Position numbers and translations under genes: made by a program. Shown here piece after piece: positions 53,147-61,741 of a stretch of 64,000 nucleotides of DNA; position 1 is the first letter of the stretch, and the number at the start of each line of letters is the position of its first letter. Source of the stretch: Planctomycetota bacterium. GTDB taxonomy: Bacteria; Planctomycetota; Phycisphaerae; Phycisphaerales; Zrk34. The notes below the pieces were generated by a model that saw nothing but the letters and a program-made list of their open reading frames with translations, made no database searches and had not been told where the DNA came from. The DNA lies in assembly GCA_016125255.1 (NCBI GenBank), contig WGMD01000001.1, positions 179,541-243,540 of the forward strand, written 5' to 3'.

Positions 53147-54652
53147 ATGCTCAATGTCGACGGCCATTCGCACGATCAAGCCGATGACTCCGATCCGGTG
53201 GACACGCCGGACAGGCCGGCCTATCTCGTGGTCGATCTGGACGGTTGCCTCGTCTCGATCGACACGCTCTGGGAATCCTTCTTTCAAGGCATCATCGCCT
53301 CGCCCTTGCGATGCTTGTCCGTGCCGCTGTGGCTCCTGCGCGGCAAGGCGTATTTCAAGGCGCAGGTCAGCGAGATTTGGCAACCGGACGTGACGCATTT
53401 CCCGTACAACCCGCAGGTGCTCGATCACATCCGCGCCCGACGGGCCGCGGGCGCCCGCACCGTGCTGGCCACCGCGGCGCATCAGTCCATCGCCCGCGCC
53501 GTCGCCGAGCACGTGGGACTGTTCGACGATGTGCTGTGCAGCGACGGGCAACACAATCTCTCCGGCTCGAACAAGGCGCGCGCCATCGACCAATACTGCA
53601 ACAGCGAGCGATTCGAATACATGGGCGATTCCGCCGCGGACCTGCACGTCTGGCCCCACGCCGCCCGATGCGTCGCCGTCGACCCGGCCCGATCGGTCGA
53701 GCGAAAGCTGCGGGCGATCAACCCCCGCGCCGATGTGTTGCGACACCCGCGCCCCTCCCGCCTCGCCGCCATGATCCGCCTCCTCCGCCCGCACCAGTGG
53801 GTCAAGAATCTGCTCATCCTCGCCCCGCTGGCGCTGGCGCATAAGCTCACGGACCCGAAGCTGATCCTGCTCTCGCTCATGACGCTCGTGTGCTTTTGCC
53901 TGGGTGCGTCGGCGACGTATGTGTACAACGATCTGGCGGATGTCGAGACGGATCGGCGACACGCCCGAAAGTCCCGCCGCCCCCTCGCCGCCGGGCACAT
54001 CGGCTCCATGCACGCCGCCGTCGTCGCCGCCGCGCTGCTCGTCTTCGTCATGGCGCTGGCTGCATGGGTCGATCCCAAAGTCCTGATCCTGCTCGTCGTC
54101 TACGTCCTGGTCACCACGCTCTACAACATCTCCTTCAAGCGCAAGGTCTTCATCGACGTCCTGACCCTCACCGGGCTCTACACGCTTCGCCTTTTCGCCG
54201 GCTGCGTCGCCACGGGCATCGTCATTTCCGAATGGCTCCTGGCCTTCTCCGTCTTCTTCTTCCTGAGTCTCGCCCTCACCAAGCGCTACACCGAGCTGGA
54301 CGCCAGTCAGGGCAAGCTGCTCAACACCCGCCGCGGCTACCGCATCGAGGACGTGCCGCTGGTGGGCAATCTCGGATCGACCAGCGGGTTCATCGCCGTC
54401 CTGGTCCTGGCGCTGTACGTCAACAGCGACGCCGTCGCCGTGTACCATGAGCACAGTCTGCTGTGGTTCATCTGTCCGCTGATGCTCTACTGGATCGCGC
54501 GCGTCTGGTTCCTGGCCTACCGGGGCGAACTGCACGACGACCCCGTCGTCTTCGCCGCCAAGGATCGACATACCTACATCATCGGCGCCCTGTGCGTCCT
54601 GACCTTCGTCCTCGCCTCGACCGGCTTCGACTGGATTTCCCGCCTGTTTTGA
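53147..54652 (+). CDS. HAD phosphatase-UbiA prenyltransferase fusion, DPPR synthase-like
   Basis: A 501-residue two-domain protein. Residues about 25-195 are a HAD domain with nucleophile pair D30/D32 (VVDLDGCLVS) and acidic motif GDSAAD (160-165). Residues about 205-500 are a UbiA prenyltransferase of eight or nine helices with the Mg-binding YNDLADVETD (260-269) and KRYTELD in the second site. In mycobacteria a UbiA protein attaches phosphoribosyl-pyrophosphate to decaprenyl phosphate and a separate phosphatase removes the 5-phosphate. This fusion could do both, making a polyprenyl-phosphate pentose. That reading is inference from architecture and neighbours. Confidence 0.83.
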   Translation: MLNVDGHSHDQADDSDPVDTPDRPAYLVVDLDGCLVSIDTLWESFFQGIIASPLRCLSVPLWLLRGKAYFKAQVSEIWQPDVTHFPYNPQVLDHIRARRAAGARTVLATAAHQSIARAVAEHVGLFDDVLCSDGQHNLSGSNKARAIDQYCNSERFEYMGDSAADLHVWPHAARCVAVDPARSVERKLRAINPRADVLRHPRPSRLAAMIRLLRPHQWVKNLLILAPLALAHKLTDPKLILLSLMTLVCFCLGASATYVYNDLADVETDRRHARKSRRPLAAGHIGSMHAAVVAAALLVFVMALAAWVDPKVLILLVVYVLVTTLYNISFKRKVFIDVLTLTGLYTLRLFAGCVATGIVISEWLLAFSVFFFLSLALTKRYTELDASQGKLLNTRRGYRIEDVPLVGNLGSTSGFIAVLVLALYVNSDAVAVYHEHSLLWFICPLMLYWIARVWFLAYRGELHDDPVVFAAKDRHTYIIGALCVLTFVLASTGFDWISRLF

Positions 54653-54769
54653 CGGGTCGCCGCCTGTGCCCCTCTCGCCGACCCCGTCACCCCGCAACCG
54701 CGAGCCGGATTTTCACATTGACAGGCGCGCCCCCCCTCTCATGATCAGCTCGAACGGGCGATTTTCGGA

Positions 54770-54798
54770 TTGCATCAAAAAGTCGGACTACGTACAAT
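54770..54798 (+). promoter_or_regulatory. Promoter of the 580-residue PEP-CTERM gene
   Basis: TTGCAT (54770-54775), 17-base spacer, TACAAT (54793-54798). Transcription should start near 54805, about 55 bases before the ATG. Confidence 0.65.
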
Positions 54799-54859
54799 AC
54801 CGCGACTTGGGATGGGCGATGACTTTTTTTGAGATTGATCCGTAGAAAGGGAGACAATC

Positions 54860-56602
54860 ATGATGTTCCGTGTTGTTAATCGGGTTCGGGTGCTTCCGTT
54901 GGTCGCTGCCGCTTGTGTCGTTCCCGTGCTCACGCCGCAGGCCCATGCCTTCAACATCTCCACCAAGGCCATCGCCCTGACCGGCGACAACGCCCCCGCG
55001 GCCAACATGCCTTTCACCAGCTTCCTCGACGGCTCCATCAACGACAAGGGCGCCATCGCCTTCTCCGCTTCCTACACCGACCCCGGCGCCCTCGGATTCG
55101 CCAACGGCGTCTTCCTCAACGACACCACCGGCCTCTCCTCGATCGTCATCAGCGGCCAGACCTTCAACTCCGGCCCGTTCAACGCTGAGACGTTCAGCAT
55201 CAACAACATCAAGCCCGACATCAACAACGACGGCACCGTCGTCTTCAACACACGCTCCATCTACCGATTCTCCAACGGCACGCTCACGCAGTTGACCCCC
55301 TCGTCCGGGTCCATCGCCGGCACGTTCTTCGCCTCCGGCTCGTCCACGCCTTCGATCAACAACAACGGCCAGATCGCCTTCGAAGTCACCGAATTCCGAA
55401 ACAGCGCACTGGAAGACTCCATCTTCCGCATCAACGGCACGACCGTCACCAACGCCGTGCACGGTTCCGACGCCGCCCCCGGCGGCGGAACCTATGGCAA
55501 CATCCGATTCAATTTCTTCATCGGCCTCAATGACAACGGCCAGATCGCCTTCGCCTCGCCCAACGGCGGCGGGTCGTCGCCCAATGCCGCCTATTTTGTC
55601 GATGAATTCAACACTCCCTCGCTCATCGTCAAGCAGGGCGACGCCGCACCCGACACCGGCGGCGGCACGGTCGGCGATTTCATGAACCTCGTCTCCCTCA
55701 ACAACAGCGGCCACGTCGTCATCTCCACGTCCATCGCCGGCGGCAACACCACCTTCGCTCTCTACCGCTCCACCGACACGACCCCCGTCCAGATCACCGC
55801 CATCGGCAAACCCCTCTTCACCGGCACCACCGAGTTCTTCTCCTCCGGCAAGATCAACAATCTCGATGACGTCGCCTTCGATGCCGACACCGTCGTCGAC
55901 GGCCAGTTCCATCTGGGCACGTTCGTCTCCCTCAACGATGGTTCCGTCCTGCCCGTCTTCACCCCCGGCCGCAAGCTCAACGTCGCCGCCGGCGATTCGC
56001 GCACCATCGCTTCGAGCCGAACCCTCGACTTCAACAGCGCCGGGCAGATTCTCGCCGAGGTCGTCTTCACCGATGGCTCGCGCGGCCTGTTCACCGCCAA
56101 CACGCGCAACGTCGCCGCCAAACTCACCACCGGGTCGCCCGTGAGCATCACGCAGTCCGTGACCGTCCCCGCCCCCGCGGCCAGTTCCTTCACCCTCGCC
56201 TTCGACTACCAGTTCGTCACCGGCTCCGGCTCGCTGACCGTCGACCTGGGCTTCATCAACGGCCTCATCCAGATCACCGGCGGCGGAACCCCGATGGACT
56301 CCTTCGCTCACTTTGAAAACACCTTCAACTTCCCCCTCGGAAACCCCGGTGATCTCGTCGACCTGACCTTCACCTTCAACGATTCCCAGTCCGGCTCCGT
56401 CCTCCTGCTCGACAACGTCTCCCTGCCCGGCCTGGTCAACGGCGACTTCTCCGATGGGTACGAGTCCTTCGTCATCTCCGGCCCCGGCCACGCCGACCTG
56501 ACCGGCCTGGAAGCCCTCGACCCCGCCCCCGTCCCCGAACCCTCCGCCCTGCTGGGCCTGCTGGCCTTGGCCGCCCCGCTGCGCCTCCGCCGCCGGGCCT
56601 GA
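54860..56602 (+). CDS. PEP-CTERM surface protein with NxxGxxAF repeats
   Basis: A 580-residue exported protein. Signal peptide about 1-31 (QAHA). Seven repeats of the NxxGxxAF kind follow (SINDKGAIAF, DINNDGTVVF, SINNNGQIAF, LNDNGQIAF, LNNSGHVVI, INNLDDVAF, FNSAGQILA), suggesting a seven-bladed propeller (about 40-425). A beta-rich domain follows (about 430-550). The C-terminus is VPEPSALLGLLALAAPLRLRRRA, a complete exosortase sorting signal, so the protein should be exported, cleaved and attached or released at the surface. GGGAG precedes the ATG. Promoter and terminator are both visible, so it is monocistronic. Confidence 0.9.
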   Translation: MMFRVVNRVRVLPLVAAACVVPVLTPQAHAFNISTKAIALTGDNAPAANMPFTSFLDGSINDKGAIAFSASYTDPGALGFANGVFLNDTTGLSSIVISGQTFNSGPFNAETFSINNIKPDINNDGTVVFNTRSIYRFSNGTLTQLTPSSGSIAGTFFASGSSTPSINNNGQIAFEVTEFRNSALEDSIFRINGTTVTNAVHGSDAAPGGGTYGNIRFNFFIGLNDNGQIAFASPNGGGSSPNAAYFVDEFNTPSLIVKQGDAAPDTGGGTVGDFMNLVSLNNSGHVVISTSIAGGNTTFALYRSTDTTPVQITAIGKPLFTGTTEFFSSGKINNLDDVAFDADTVVDGQFHLGTFVSLNDGSVLPVFTPGRKLNVAAGDSRTIASSRTLDFNSAGQILAEVVFTDGSRGLFTANTRNVAAKLTTGSPVSITQSVTVPAPAASSFTLAFDYQFVTGSGSLTVDLGFINGLIQITGGGTPMDSFAHFENTFNFPLGNPGDLVDLTFTFNDSQSGSVLLLDNVSLPGLVNGDFSDGYESFVISGPGHADLTGLEALDPAPVPEPSALLGLLALAAPLRLRRRA

Positions 56603-56627
56603 CCCCCGCGCCTCATCAACACCCCTC

Positions 56628-56658
56628 AACCCCCGGTTCCGCCGGGGGTTGTTTTTTT
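56628..56658 (+). terminator. Intrinsic terminator
   Basis: 9-bp stem AACCCCCGG/CCGGGGGTT (56628-56636, 56642-56650) and a run of seven T. The same stem and loop recur after the next PEP-CTERM gene. Confidence 0.9.
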
Positions 56659-56660
56659 CT

Positions 56661-56918
56661 GAGCCCTCCCCTGCAAGGGGGAGGGTTGGGTGGGGGTGAA
56701 TCTTGTCAGCCCCAAGCCGCGTCCGCATCGAAACGAAACCCGCGTGAACTGATGCGCTTCACCCGCCCCCAGCCCCGCCCTCAAGGGCGGGGGGCCGGAA
56801 AGCCCTCCCCCGTTGACGCGGAGGGCTGCCTGCGGTGAGCAACGCCAAACCGGGTGGGGGTCAATCACATCCGCCCACGGCCGCACCGGCGTCGAAACAT
56901 CACTTCGCCCGAGCGCTC
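56661..56918. repeat. GC-rich palindromic repeat, one full and one partial unit
   Basis: This fills most of the 427-base gap between two PEP-CTERM genes. A full unit (56661-56794) has a CCCTCCCC/GGGGGAGGG hairpin, GGGTGAATC...GTCAG answered by CTGATGCGCTTCACCC, and a CCCCGCCC/GGGCGGGG hairpin. A degenerate unit follows (56799-56918). Confidence 0.7.
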
Positions 56919-56931
56919 GTCAATTTTTTAC

Positions 56932-56959
56932 TTGACATACACATATCCGTTGGTAAACT
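56932..56959 (+). promoter_or_regulatory. Promoter of the 251-residue PEP-CTERM gene
   Basis: Perfect TTGACA (56932-56937), 16-base spacer, TAAACT (56954-56959), about 70 bases before the ATG. Confidence 0.65.
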
Positions 56960-57029
56960 CACCCGCGAAAAATCGGTCGGACGCTTTAACGCAGAACGTC
57001 TCAAAACTTATTTGTCAACGGAGAGATTT

Positions 57030-57785
57030 ATGACGACCAATCGTCTGATGGTGTTGTGTGCGGTTGTTCTATGCATGGTCGGTGGCTTGAATCGGGCTGA
57101 GGCGGGCAACGTGCTGATCTTTCAGGGAACGGTGACCGGCACGTCCATCCTCCCCGGCGCGATCACGCTGACGGGCGCGAGCTCGGTCACCACGACCGAT
57201 TCCACCACGTTCAACGCCCAGTTGACCGGGCACACATGGGACGTGGTCATCTATTCGGAAATGGAAAACGCCACCTACGAAGACTCCGCCACGCAGCTCG
57301 CCGACTACCTCGCCGGCGGCGGCAAGCTCATCGGTTTCACCTACCGAACCGATGGCCTGTCCGTGCTGCTGGGCGCTGATTTTGCCGTCAGCTCCAATCC
57401 CTACATCCTCGATAATGATCCGGTCAGTCCGATCTACACCACGCCCTACACCCTCGATACCGACGGCCAGCCCAACAACTCCTTCGTCGGCGGACACGGA
57501 CACACCACCGACTCCTCGCACGGCTGGCACCCCGACAGCAATTCGACCGGTCTGGGCAACGTGAACTTCGGCGGGTTTCAGGCCATCCTCGGCAACAGCG
57601 GCAACTCCATCCTCAACGCCACCCTGTCCGACAACTACGACACGCTCAGCGAAGGCGAACGCCTCGTCGCCAACGAGATTCTGTTCCTCGCGCCCGACAT
57701 CGCCCAGCCCGTCCCCGAACCGACCAGTCTCGCCGCCCTGACCGCGATGACTTTGATCATGACCACCCGCCGCCGCCGCCGCTGA
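57030..57785 (+). CDS. PEP-CTERM surface protein
   Basis: A 251-residue protein from the ATG at 57030 (GGAGAG 5 bases upstream). Signal peptide about 1-25 (RAEA). The body is probably a flavodoxin-like or ThuA-like alpha/beta fold: an early strand NVLIFQG and the segment DVVIYSEMENATYEDSATQLADYLAGGGKLIGF, in which a domain is cut off by a glycine-rich turn. It is followed by a His/Asp-rich loop (GGHGHTTDSSHGWHPDS). The C-terminus VPEPTSLAALTAMTLIMTTRRRRR is an exosortase signal. No enzymatic role can be claimed. Confidence 0.87.
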   Translation: MTTNRLMVLCAVVLCMVGGLNRAEAGNVLIFQGTVTGTSILPGAITLTGASSVTTTDSTTFNAQLTGHTWDVVIYSEMENATYEDSATQLADYLAGGGKLIGFTYRTDGLSVLLGADFAVSSNPYILDNDPVSPIYTTPYTLDTDGQPNNSFVGGHGHTTDSSHGWHPDSNSTGLGNVNFGGFQAILGNSGNSILNATLSDNYDTLSEGERLVANEILFLAPDIAQPVPEPTSLAALTAMTLIMTTRRRRR

Positions 57786-57810
57786 TCAGAATCAATAGCA
57801 CAATCCCCCC

Positions 57811-57840
57811 AACCCCCGGTTCCGCCGGGGGTTGTTCTTT
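57811..57840 (+). terminator. Intrinsic terminator
   Basis: Same stem and loop as at 56628 (57811-57819 with 57825-57833), followed by GTTCTTT. Confidence 0.85.
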
Positions 57841-57944
57841 AAGCCCTCCCCCGTTGAGGGGGAGGGTTGGGTGGGGGTGAATCGTATGAGTTGGACTTGT
57901 GTCCGCATCGAAACGAAACCCGCGAGAACGGATGCGCTTCACCC
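57841..57944. repeat. GC-rich palindromic repeat unit
   Basis: Same order of elements as at 56661: CCCTCCC hairpin, GGGTGAATCG, GTCCGCATCGAAACGAAACC and GATGCGCTTCACCC. It lacks the terminal CCCCGCCC hairpin. Confidence 0.65.
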
Positions 57945-57995
57945 GATGACGCCTTCCCGACGCAGCGCGATGCCCCCTGAAAAACCGCAATTTCG

Positions 57996-58025
57996 TTGAC
58001 GGCTTAACAGCCCTATCAGTAATAT
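57996..58025 (+). promoter_or_regulatory. Promoter of the 231-residue PEP-CTERM gene
   Basis: TTGACG (57996-58001), 18-base spacer, TAATAT (58020-58025), about 50 bases before the ATG. Confidence 0.55.
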
Positions 58026-58076
58026 AGCGATGGTTGAAAATGAGATCGGTGCGAGTCGGAACGGGATATTCCAACT

Positions 58077-58772
58077 ATGAAATCGTCAATTCTCGCGGCG
58101 GCGGTTGTCGGTGTGCTGTCCATTTGTCTATCCGCTTCGGCGGCGACGCTCGTGCGGCAGGTCACGCAGATCGTCGACGAGCAACTGGTGGACGAGAGCG
58201 GCATCGGAACTTTCTACGTGAACGACTACGCCCACTTCGCCGGGGATTCGCCGAACCTCACGCAGGACTTTTCCGTCGACAAGACGCTGACCTTCCGATT
58301 CGAAGCGCCCGCCGGATCGTATTTCCTCGTCACGCCCCCCGGGCCGGGCTTCGACCTGTACCTCCGAATTCAGCTCAACAATCCGGTCGTCGGCCCCTAC
58401 ATCAGCGGCGTGACCCTCGATGGCTTCAACTACATCGACACGCAAGGAACCGTGCCCGCCGGCCTGGGCTACTACTCGCAGGTCAGCACGCACCCGTTCT
58501 TCTACGTCGAAGCCGGCACGCCGGTCACCGATCCCTTCCGATTCAGCGCCTTCGAAGTCTCCTTCTCCTTCCCCGCCGGCTTCACCGCCGACCTCGTCAA
58601 CTACGGCATCATCTACACCGTCCGAGGCCAGCGCAAGATCGAAGTCGAAAATGAAAGCGACGCCCCCCCGCCCGCCGTCAACTGGATCCAGATCGTCACC
58701 GTCCCCGAACCCTCCAGCGCCGCCCTGATCACCCTCCCCGCCCTCGCCGCCGCGATCTATCGCCGCCGCTGA
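58077..58772 (+). CDS. PEP-CTERM surface protein
   Basis: A 231-residue protein with a signal peptide (about 1-22, ASA), a beta-rich body without a recognised domain, and the sorting signal VPEPSSAALITLPALAAAIYRRR. The ribosome site is weak (CGGGAT 10 bases upstream). No terminator as strong as those of its two neighbours is seen. It is one of three PEP-CTERM genes in tandem, each with its own promoter. Confidence 0.85.
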   Translation: MKSSILAAAVVGVLSICLSASAATLVRQVTQIVDEQLVDESGIGTFYVNDYAHFAGDSPNLTQDFSVDKTLTFRFEAPAGSYFLVTPPGPGFDLYLRIQLNNPVVGPYISGVTLDGFNYIDTQGTVPAGLGYYSQVSTHPFFYVEAGTPVTDPFRFSAFEVSFSFPAGFTADLVNYGIIYTVRGQRKIEVENESDAPPPAVNWIQIVTVPEPSSAALITLPALAAAIYRRR

Positions 58773-58873
58773 TCTCGCCGCCTCGTCTTCGAAGCTTTCA
58801 ACTCCGCCGCGACGCGCCCGATGATCGGCGTGGAATCATCTGATTCACCATTGTCGATGACCGGGGGTGCGGC

Positions 58874-59473
58874 ATGTCCGACGAATATGAATTCGACGAA
58901 GCTGCGGGGGATGGCCATGCGATCGACGAAGCGGAGTCGCTCGATGTGTCGCCGGTCGAGGAAGGCGATCTGATCGAGCCGGGCGTGGTGTGCGCGCACT
59001 GCATGGCGAGCAATCGGCCGATGGATGAATTCTGCTGCGAATGCGGCATGCCGATCGGGCAGTATGTGTGGAACCAGCCGTTTCAACAGATCGCCGCCAG
59101 CGGGTGGGCGTACCAACGGGCGACGAGCGGGCGGATTTCGCGCGTGATGATCATCGGCATCTGGCTGATCTTCGGACCGGGCGTGGTGATCGCTCCGGTC
59201 ATGCTCATTTCCGCAATGCTCTCGGGTAGCCACATCACGATGTCCGTTGGCGACGCGCCCGGCGGGTCCAATCCGAGATTGGTCAGCCCCGATGACATCC
59301 TCGAACGCGACATGGACACGGGCCGCTGGACGCAGTGGCTGCTCCTGCTGGGTCAAATCGCCGGCGGATGTTTGGAGCTGGCGCTGTACATCGTCTACGT
59401 CATGATCCTCGTGCGCGTCACCCGCGCCTATCAGCGACAACGCCTTGACGCTCCGCATCAATCACCCTCGTGA
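58874..59473 (+). CDS. Zinc-ribbon membrane protein
   Basis: A 199-residue protein. An acidic start (1-35) precedes a zinc ribbon, CAHC...CCECG (about 40-58), then two hydrophobic segments (about 90-115 and 155-182) with a hydrophilic loop between them. Similar in plan to the proteins at 49771 and 50555, though not obviously homologous along the length. Function unknown. Confidence 0.7.
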   Translation: MSDEYEFDEAAGDGHAIDEAESLDVSPVEEGDLIEPGVVCAHCMASNRPMDEFCCECGMPIGQYVWNQPFQQIAASGWAYQRATSGRISRVMIIGIWLIFGPGVVIAPVMLISAMLSGSHITMSVGDAPGGSNPRLVSPDDILERDMDTGRWTQWLLLLGQIAGGCLELALYIVYVMILVRVTRAYQRQRLDAPHQSPS

Positions 59474-59500
59474 ACGACGCCACGCACGCGCGGTGTCCGA

Positions 59501-59660
59501 AAGCCCTCCCCCTGCGAGGGGGAGGGTTGCTTGCGGTGAGCAACGTCGAACCGGGTGGGGATGAATCACATCAGCCCCCGACCGGCGTCCGCGTCGAAAC
59601 GAAACGCGCGCGAACTGATGCACCTCACCCGCCCCCAGCCCCGCCCTCAAGGGCGGGGGG
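59501..59660. repeat. GC-rich palindromic repeat unit
   Basis: Complete unit with the CCCTCCCC hairpin, TGAATCACATCAG answered by CTGATGCACCTCACCC, and the CCCCGCCCTCAAGGGCGGGG hairpin. It carries an additional GGTTGCTTGCGGTGAGCAAC stretch shared with the degenerate unit at 56799. Confidence 0.7.
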
Positions 59661-59695
59661 TCGGAAGAACCCGCGCGCGATTGCGGGCGCGGGGG

Positions 59696-60016
59696 TCAGC
59701 AGCCGTGCAGGCCCATGTTGAAGATGATGAAAAAGTCCAGCATCACCGCGCCAACCGGGGCGGCGATGGACCATGTGAGATAATCGGTGATGGACCGGCC
59801 CTTGGCGGCGGCCTTCACGAATGGGATGCCCACCAGACCCAATAGGAGCATCACGCCATTGGTGATAGGACCGATGGCGATCGCGATGGCCAGCGCACCA
59901 AAGCTGCGATCCTGCCACGCCATCATCAGCAGGATGAGATTCGCGATGACGAGCGGAATCAGGAAGATCGCGATCGACAGGCGATTATCCGAATCAGCGG
60001 GATGCGGTTGAGACAT
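59696..60016 (-). CDS. Small membrane protein, function unknown
   Basis: A 106-residue protein with three hydrophobic helices (about 13-32, 38-62, 82-102) and a short basic loop. No family recognised. It follows the next gene (60047-60559) by 30 bases and is probably co-transcribed with it. Confidence 0.6.
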   Translation of the reverse strand: MSQPHPADSDNRLSIAIFLIPLVIANLILLMMAWQDRSFGALAIAIAIGPITNGVMLLLGLVGIPFVKAAAKGRSITDYLTWSIAAPVGAVMLDFFIIFNMGLHGC

Positions 60017-60046
60017 GATACCCTCCGGTTGCGAAATTCTATCCGA

Positions 60047-60559
60047 CTATTCACGCGGGGCGAGGGGGACGTGCGCGGCGGTGAGGTAGCGGTCGAAAAG
60101 CGATTGCGGGTCGGCGCTCGTCGCGATCGACCGGCTGGATGGCCCGTCGTACATGTGGATTCTTTGGCAATGAAAGCAGATGACATAATCGATGGTTCGC
60201 CCGGCGTGTTCGATGCGGATGGCGTGATGTGGCTCGAAACACATCATCCTGAATTCGTCATCGGGTCGAGCCGCTGCCTGAAGCGTGCGCATGATCGCGC
60301 GGCGGTCGTCGGCATCGGCGATCTGCGTCTTGCCGAGGACAGGACAAAGGTGAAAAACCTCCGCATCCGCGGGGGCCATACTTCCGGGCTTCCCTCGCAA
60401 TTCCTGCGGCTCAATCGAATAAAGCGTCAAATGATCGGGTTCGAGAATGGGCACATTGCCATCGGGGCTCGGCGGGAGATAGTCGTTGCGATTGATCATG
60501 AACAGCAGCGCGATGACCGCGGCAACGACGGCGACACCCACCCCGATGGATCGCTTCAT
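60047..60559 (-). CDS. Membrane-anchored protein, function unknown
   Basis: A 170-residue protein from the ATG at 60559 with one N-terminal helix (about 4-22), probably an uncleaved anchor. The soluble part contains cysteines in HLCPVLG, MMCFEPHHAIRI and YVICFHCQRIH; the CFHC pair could bind metal or form a disulfide. No known family identified. Confidence 0.65.
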   Translation of the reverse strand: MKRSIGVGVAVVAAVIALLFMINRNDYLPPSPDGNVPILEPDHLTLYSIEPQELRGKPGSMAPADAEVFHLCPVLGKTQIADADDRRAIMRTLQAAARPDDEFRMMCFEPHHAIRIEHAGRTIDYVICFHCQRIHMYDGPSSRSIATSADPQSLFDRYLTAAHVPLAPRE

Positions 60560-60596
60560 GCATGCATCATAGCTTGATATCACGTGCGCGCTCTTA

Positions 60597-60780
60597 CTGA
60601 TGCGCTTCACCCGCCCCCAGCCCCGCCCTCAAGGGCGGGGGGTCCGAAAGCCCTCCCCCTGCGAGGGGGAGGGTTGGGTGGGGGTGAATCGCATCAGCCC
60701 CCCGCCGCGCCTGCGTCGAAACGAAAGCCGCGCAAACTGATGCGCTTCACCCGCCCCCAGCCCCGCCCTTGAGGGCGGGG
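60597..60780. repeat. GC-rich palindromic repeat, a half unit and a full unit
   Basis: 60597-60642 is a right half (CTGATGCGCTTCACCC plus the CCCCGCCC hairpin). 60647-60780 is the most regular full unit, in which GGGTGAATCGCATCAG pairs with CTGATGCGCTTCACCC. Together they fill the 231-base gap. Confidence 0.7.
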
Positions 60781-60790
60781 AGAATGAAAA

Positions 60791-61378
60791 TCACTCGGTG
60801 GTGAAGGCGACGCCGATGCGGTGGGTGACGCCTTTGAGGTGTTGGCAGTAGCGGACGGCGCCCTTGAGGATGGGGCGGCCGGGGAGCATGTCGAAGCGGG
60901 CGTAGACGGCGGTGCCTTTGTGGAGGAACTGGTCGTAGGCGAAGCCCAGGCCGGTCAGGGAGATGTCGACGGTTTTGACCTGTGCGTCGCGCTTGGTGAT
61001 GGTCAGGCCGGCTTCTTCTTCGATGGCGATCGAGAGCGTGGTGTGCCAGCGATGGCGGGCGGACTGGCGTTTTTCGGACCAGTCGTGGATGAACTCATTT
61101 TCCAGGAGCAGTTGCAGCACGCGCTGCTGCGGCGAGACGGCGGGCGCATCGGGGGCCGCCGGCACATCCGGCCCGCCGCCGTCCGGCCAGTCGGGCCCGA
61201 CGTACACGCGGAAGCTCGTGCCGATGACCTTGGCGACCTTGTCGAGCAGCGCCTGATCGAGCGTCGTCCCGGCCGGGATCAGGATGCGGCCGTACATGTC
61301 GCGCAGCGCCCCGGGCAGCGGCTCGCCCATCGGCAGCGCCTGCGTCAAGATCGATCGTGGCTCAAGCGTCGTCGCCAT
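60791..61378 (-). CDS. PilZ-domain protein
   Basis: A 195-residue soluble protein. The C-terminal part (about 98-192) has the PilZ pattern: RQSARHRW for the RxxxR arginines and VDISLTGLGF for the (D/N)xSxxG motif, which together bind cyclic di-GMP. The N-terminal 90 residues include a short beta-rich segment (MYGRILIPAGTTLDQALLDKV) resembling the segment in HD-GYP-associated proteins, then a Pro/Asp/Ala linker. It likely couples c-di-GMP level to motility or surface functions; the target is not shown. Confidence 0.82.
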   Translation of the reverse strand: MATTLEPRSILTQALPMGEPLPGALRDMYGRILIPAGTTLDQALLDKVAKVIGTSFRVYVGPDWPDGGGPDVPAAPDAPAVSPQQRVLQLLLENEFIHDWSEKRQSARHRWHTTLSIAIEEEAGLTITKRDAQVKTVDISLTGLGFAYDQFLHKGTAVYARFDMLPGRPILKGAVRYCQHLKGVTHRIGVAFTTE

Positions 61379-61460
61379 GGTGTCATCCCCGCCAAGATGG
61401 GACTCACACCCAACATCGACCCGTTGCGCGGCTCACTTAAAACCGAACCGCCCCCAACGA

Positions 61461-61498
61461 AAATCGCAAACCCCCGCTCGCGCGGCAGTTTGCGATTT
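61461..61498. other. Perfect 11-bp stem-loop
   Basis: AAATCGCAAAC (61461-61471) and GTTTGCGATTT (61488-61498) enclose a 16-base GC-rich loop. It stands between the PilZ gene and the element-like right end. Bidirectional terminator or recombination site are both possible. Confidence 0.4.
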
Positions 61499-61579
61499 AT
61501 CCGGACAACATCCGACATTTCGCCGACTCGATCAATACCCCCTAGGGGAAGCGAACACCCCTCGAATTCCTCGAAGAAA

Positions 61580-61738
61580 ACGCACGATTCGGACCCACGC
61601 GGCGCACAAAGCGGCGCACCAGCCGCCGGGGCCGCCGACGCCGACCTCGCGGGCCTCGCCGCCGCCTGGCCCCACCTGCCCGAAGCCATCCGCCAACGCC
61701 TGCTCGGCCTGGCCGAGGGGGCGTCGCTGCGGGAGTGA
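61580..61738 (+). pseudogene. Possible 3' fragment of an integration-associated gene
   Basis: The frame ending at 61738 reads DADLAGLAAAWPHLPEAIRQRLLGLAE, in two parts a helix typical of short conserved tails I associate with planctomycete integrase neighbourhoods (AW-x-LPE-x-IR). Upstream, the frame becomes low complexity and no start is convincing. The remainder of 61379-61741 holds only the stem-loop at 61461. Weak call from memory of the motif. Confidence 0.3.
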
Positions 61739-61741
61739 AGG

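Noticed and set aside
52805..54697. Open frame of 630 codons opposite the flippase and HAD-UbiA genes.
   Set aside because: No domain; covers two real genes in the other direction.
54788..56728. Open frame of 646 codons opposite the NxxGxxAF PEP-CTERM gene.
   Set aside because: Low-complexity Gly/Glu/Asp sequence, and the plus strand has promoter, signal peptide, repeats, sorting signal and terminator.
61551..61600. Sequence reading PPRGSEHP, reminiscent of translated tRNA 3' ends at integration sites.
   Set aside because: The underlying bases do not form a T-arm or acceptor stem, so no tRNA or att site is called.
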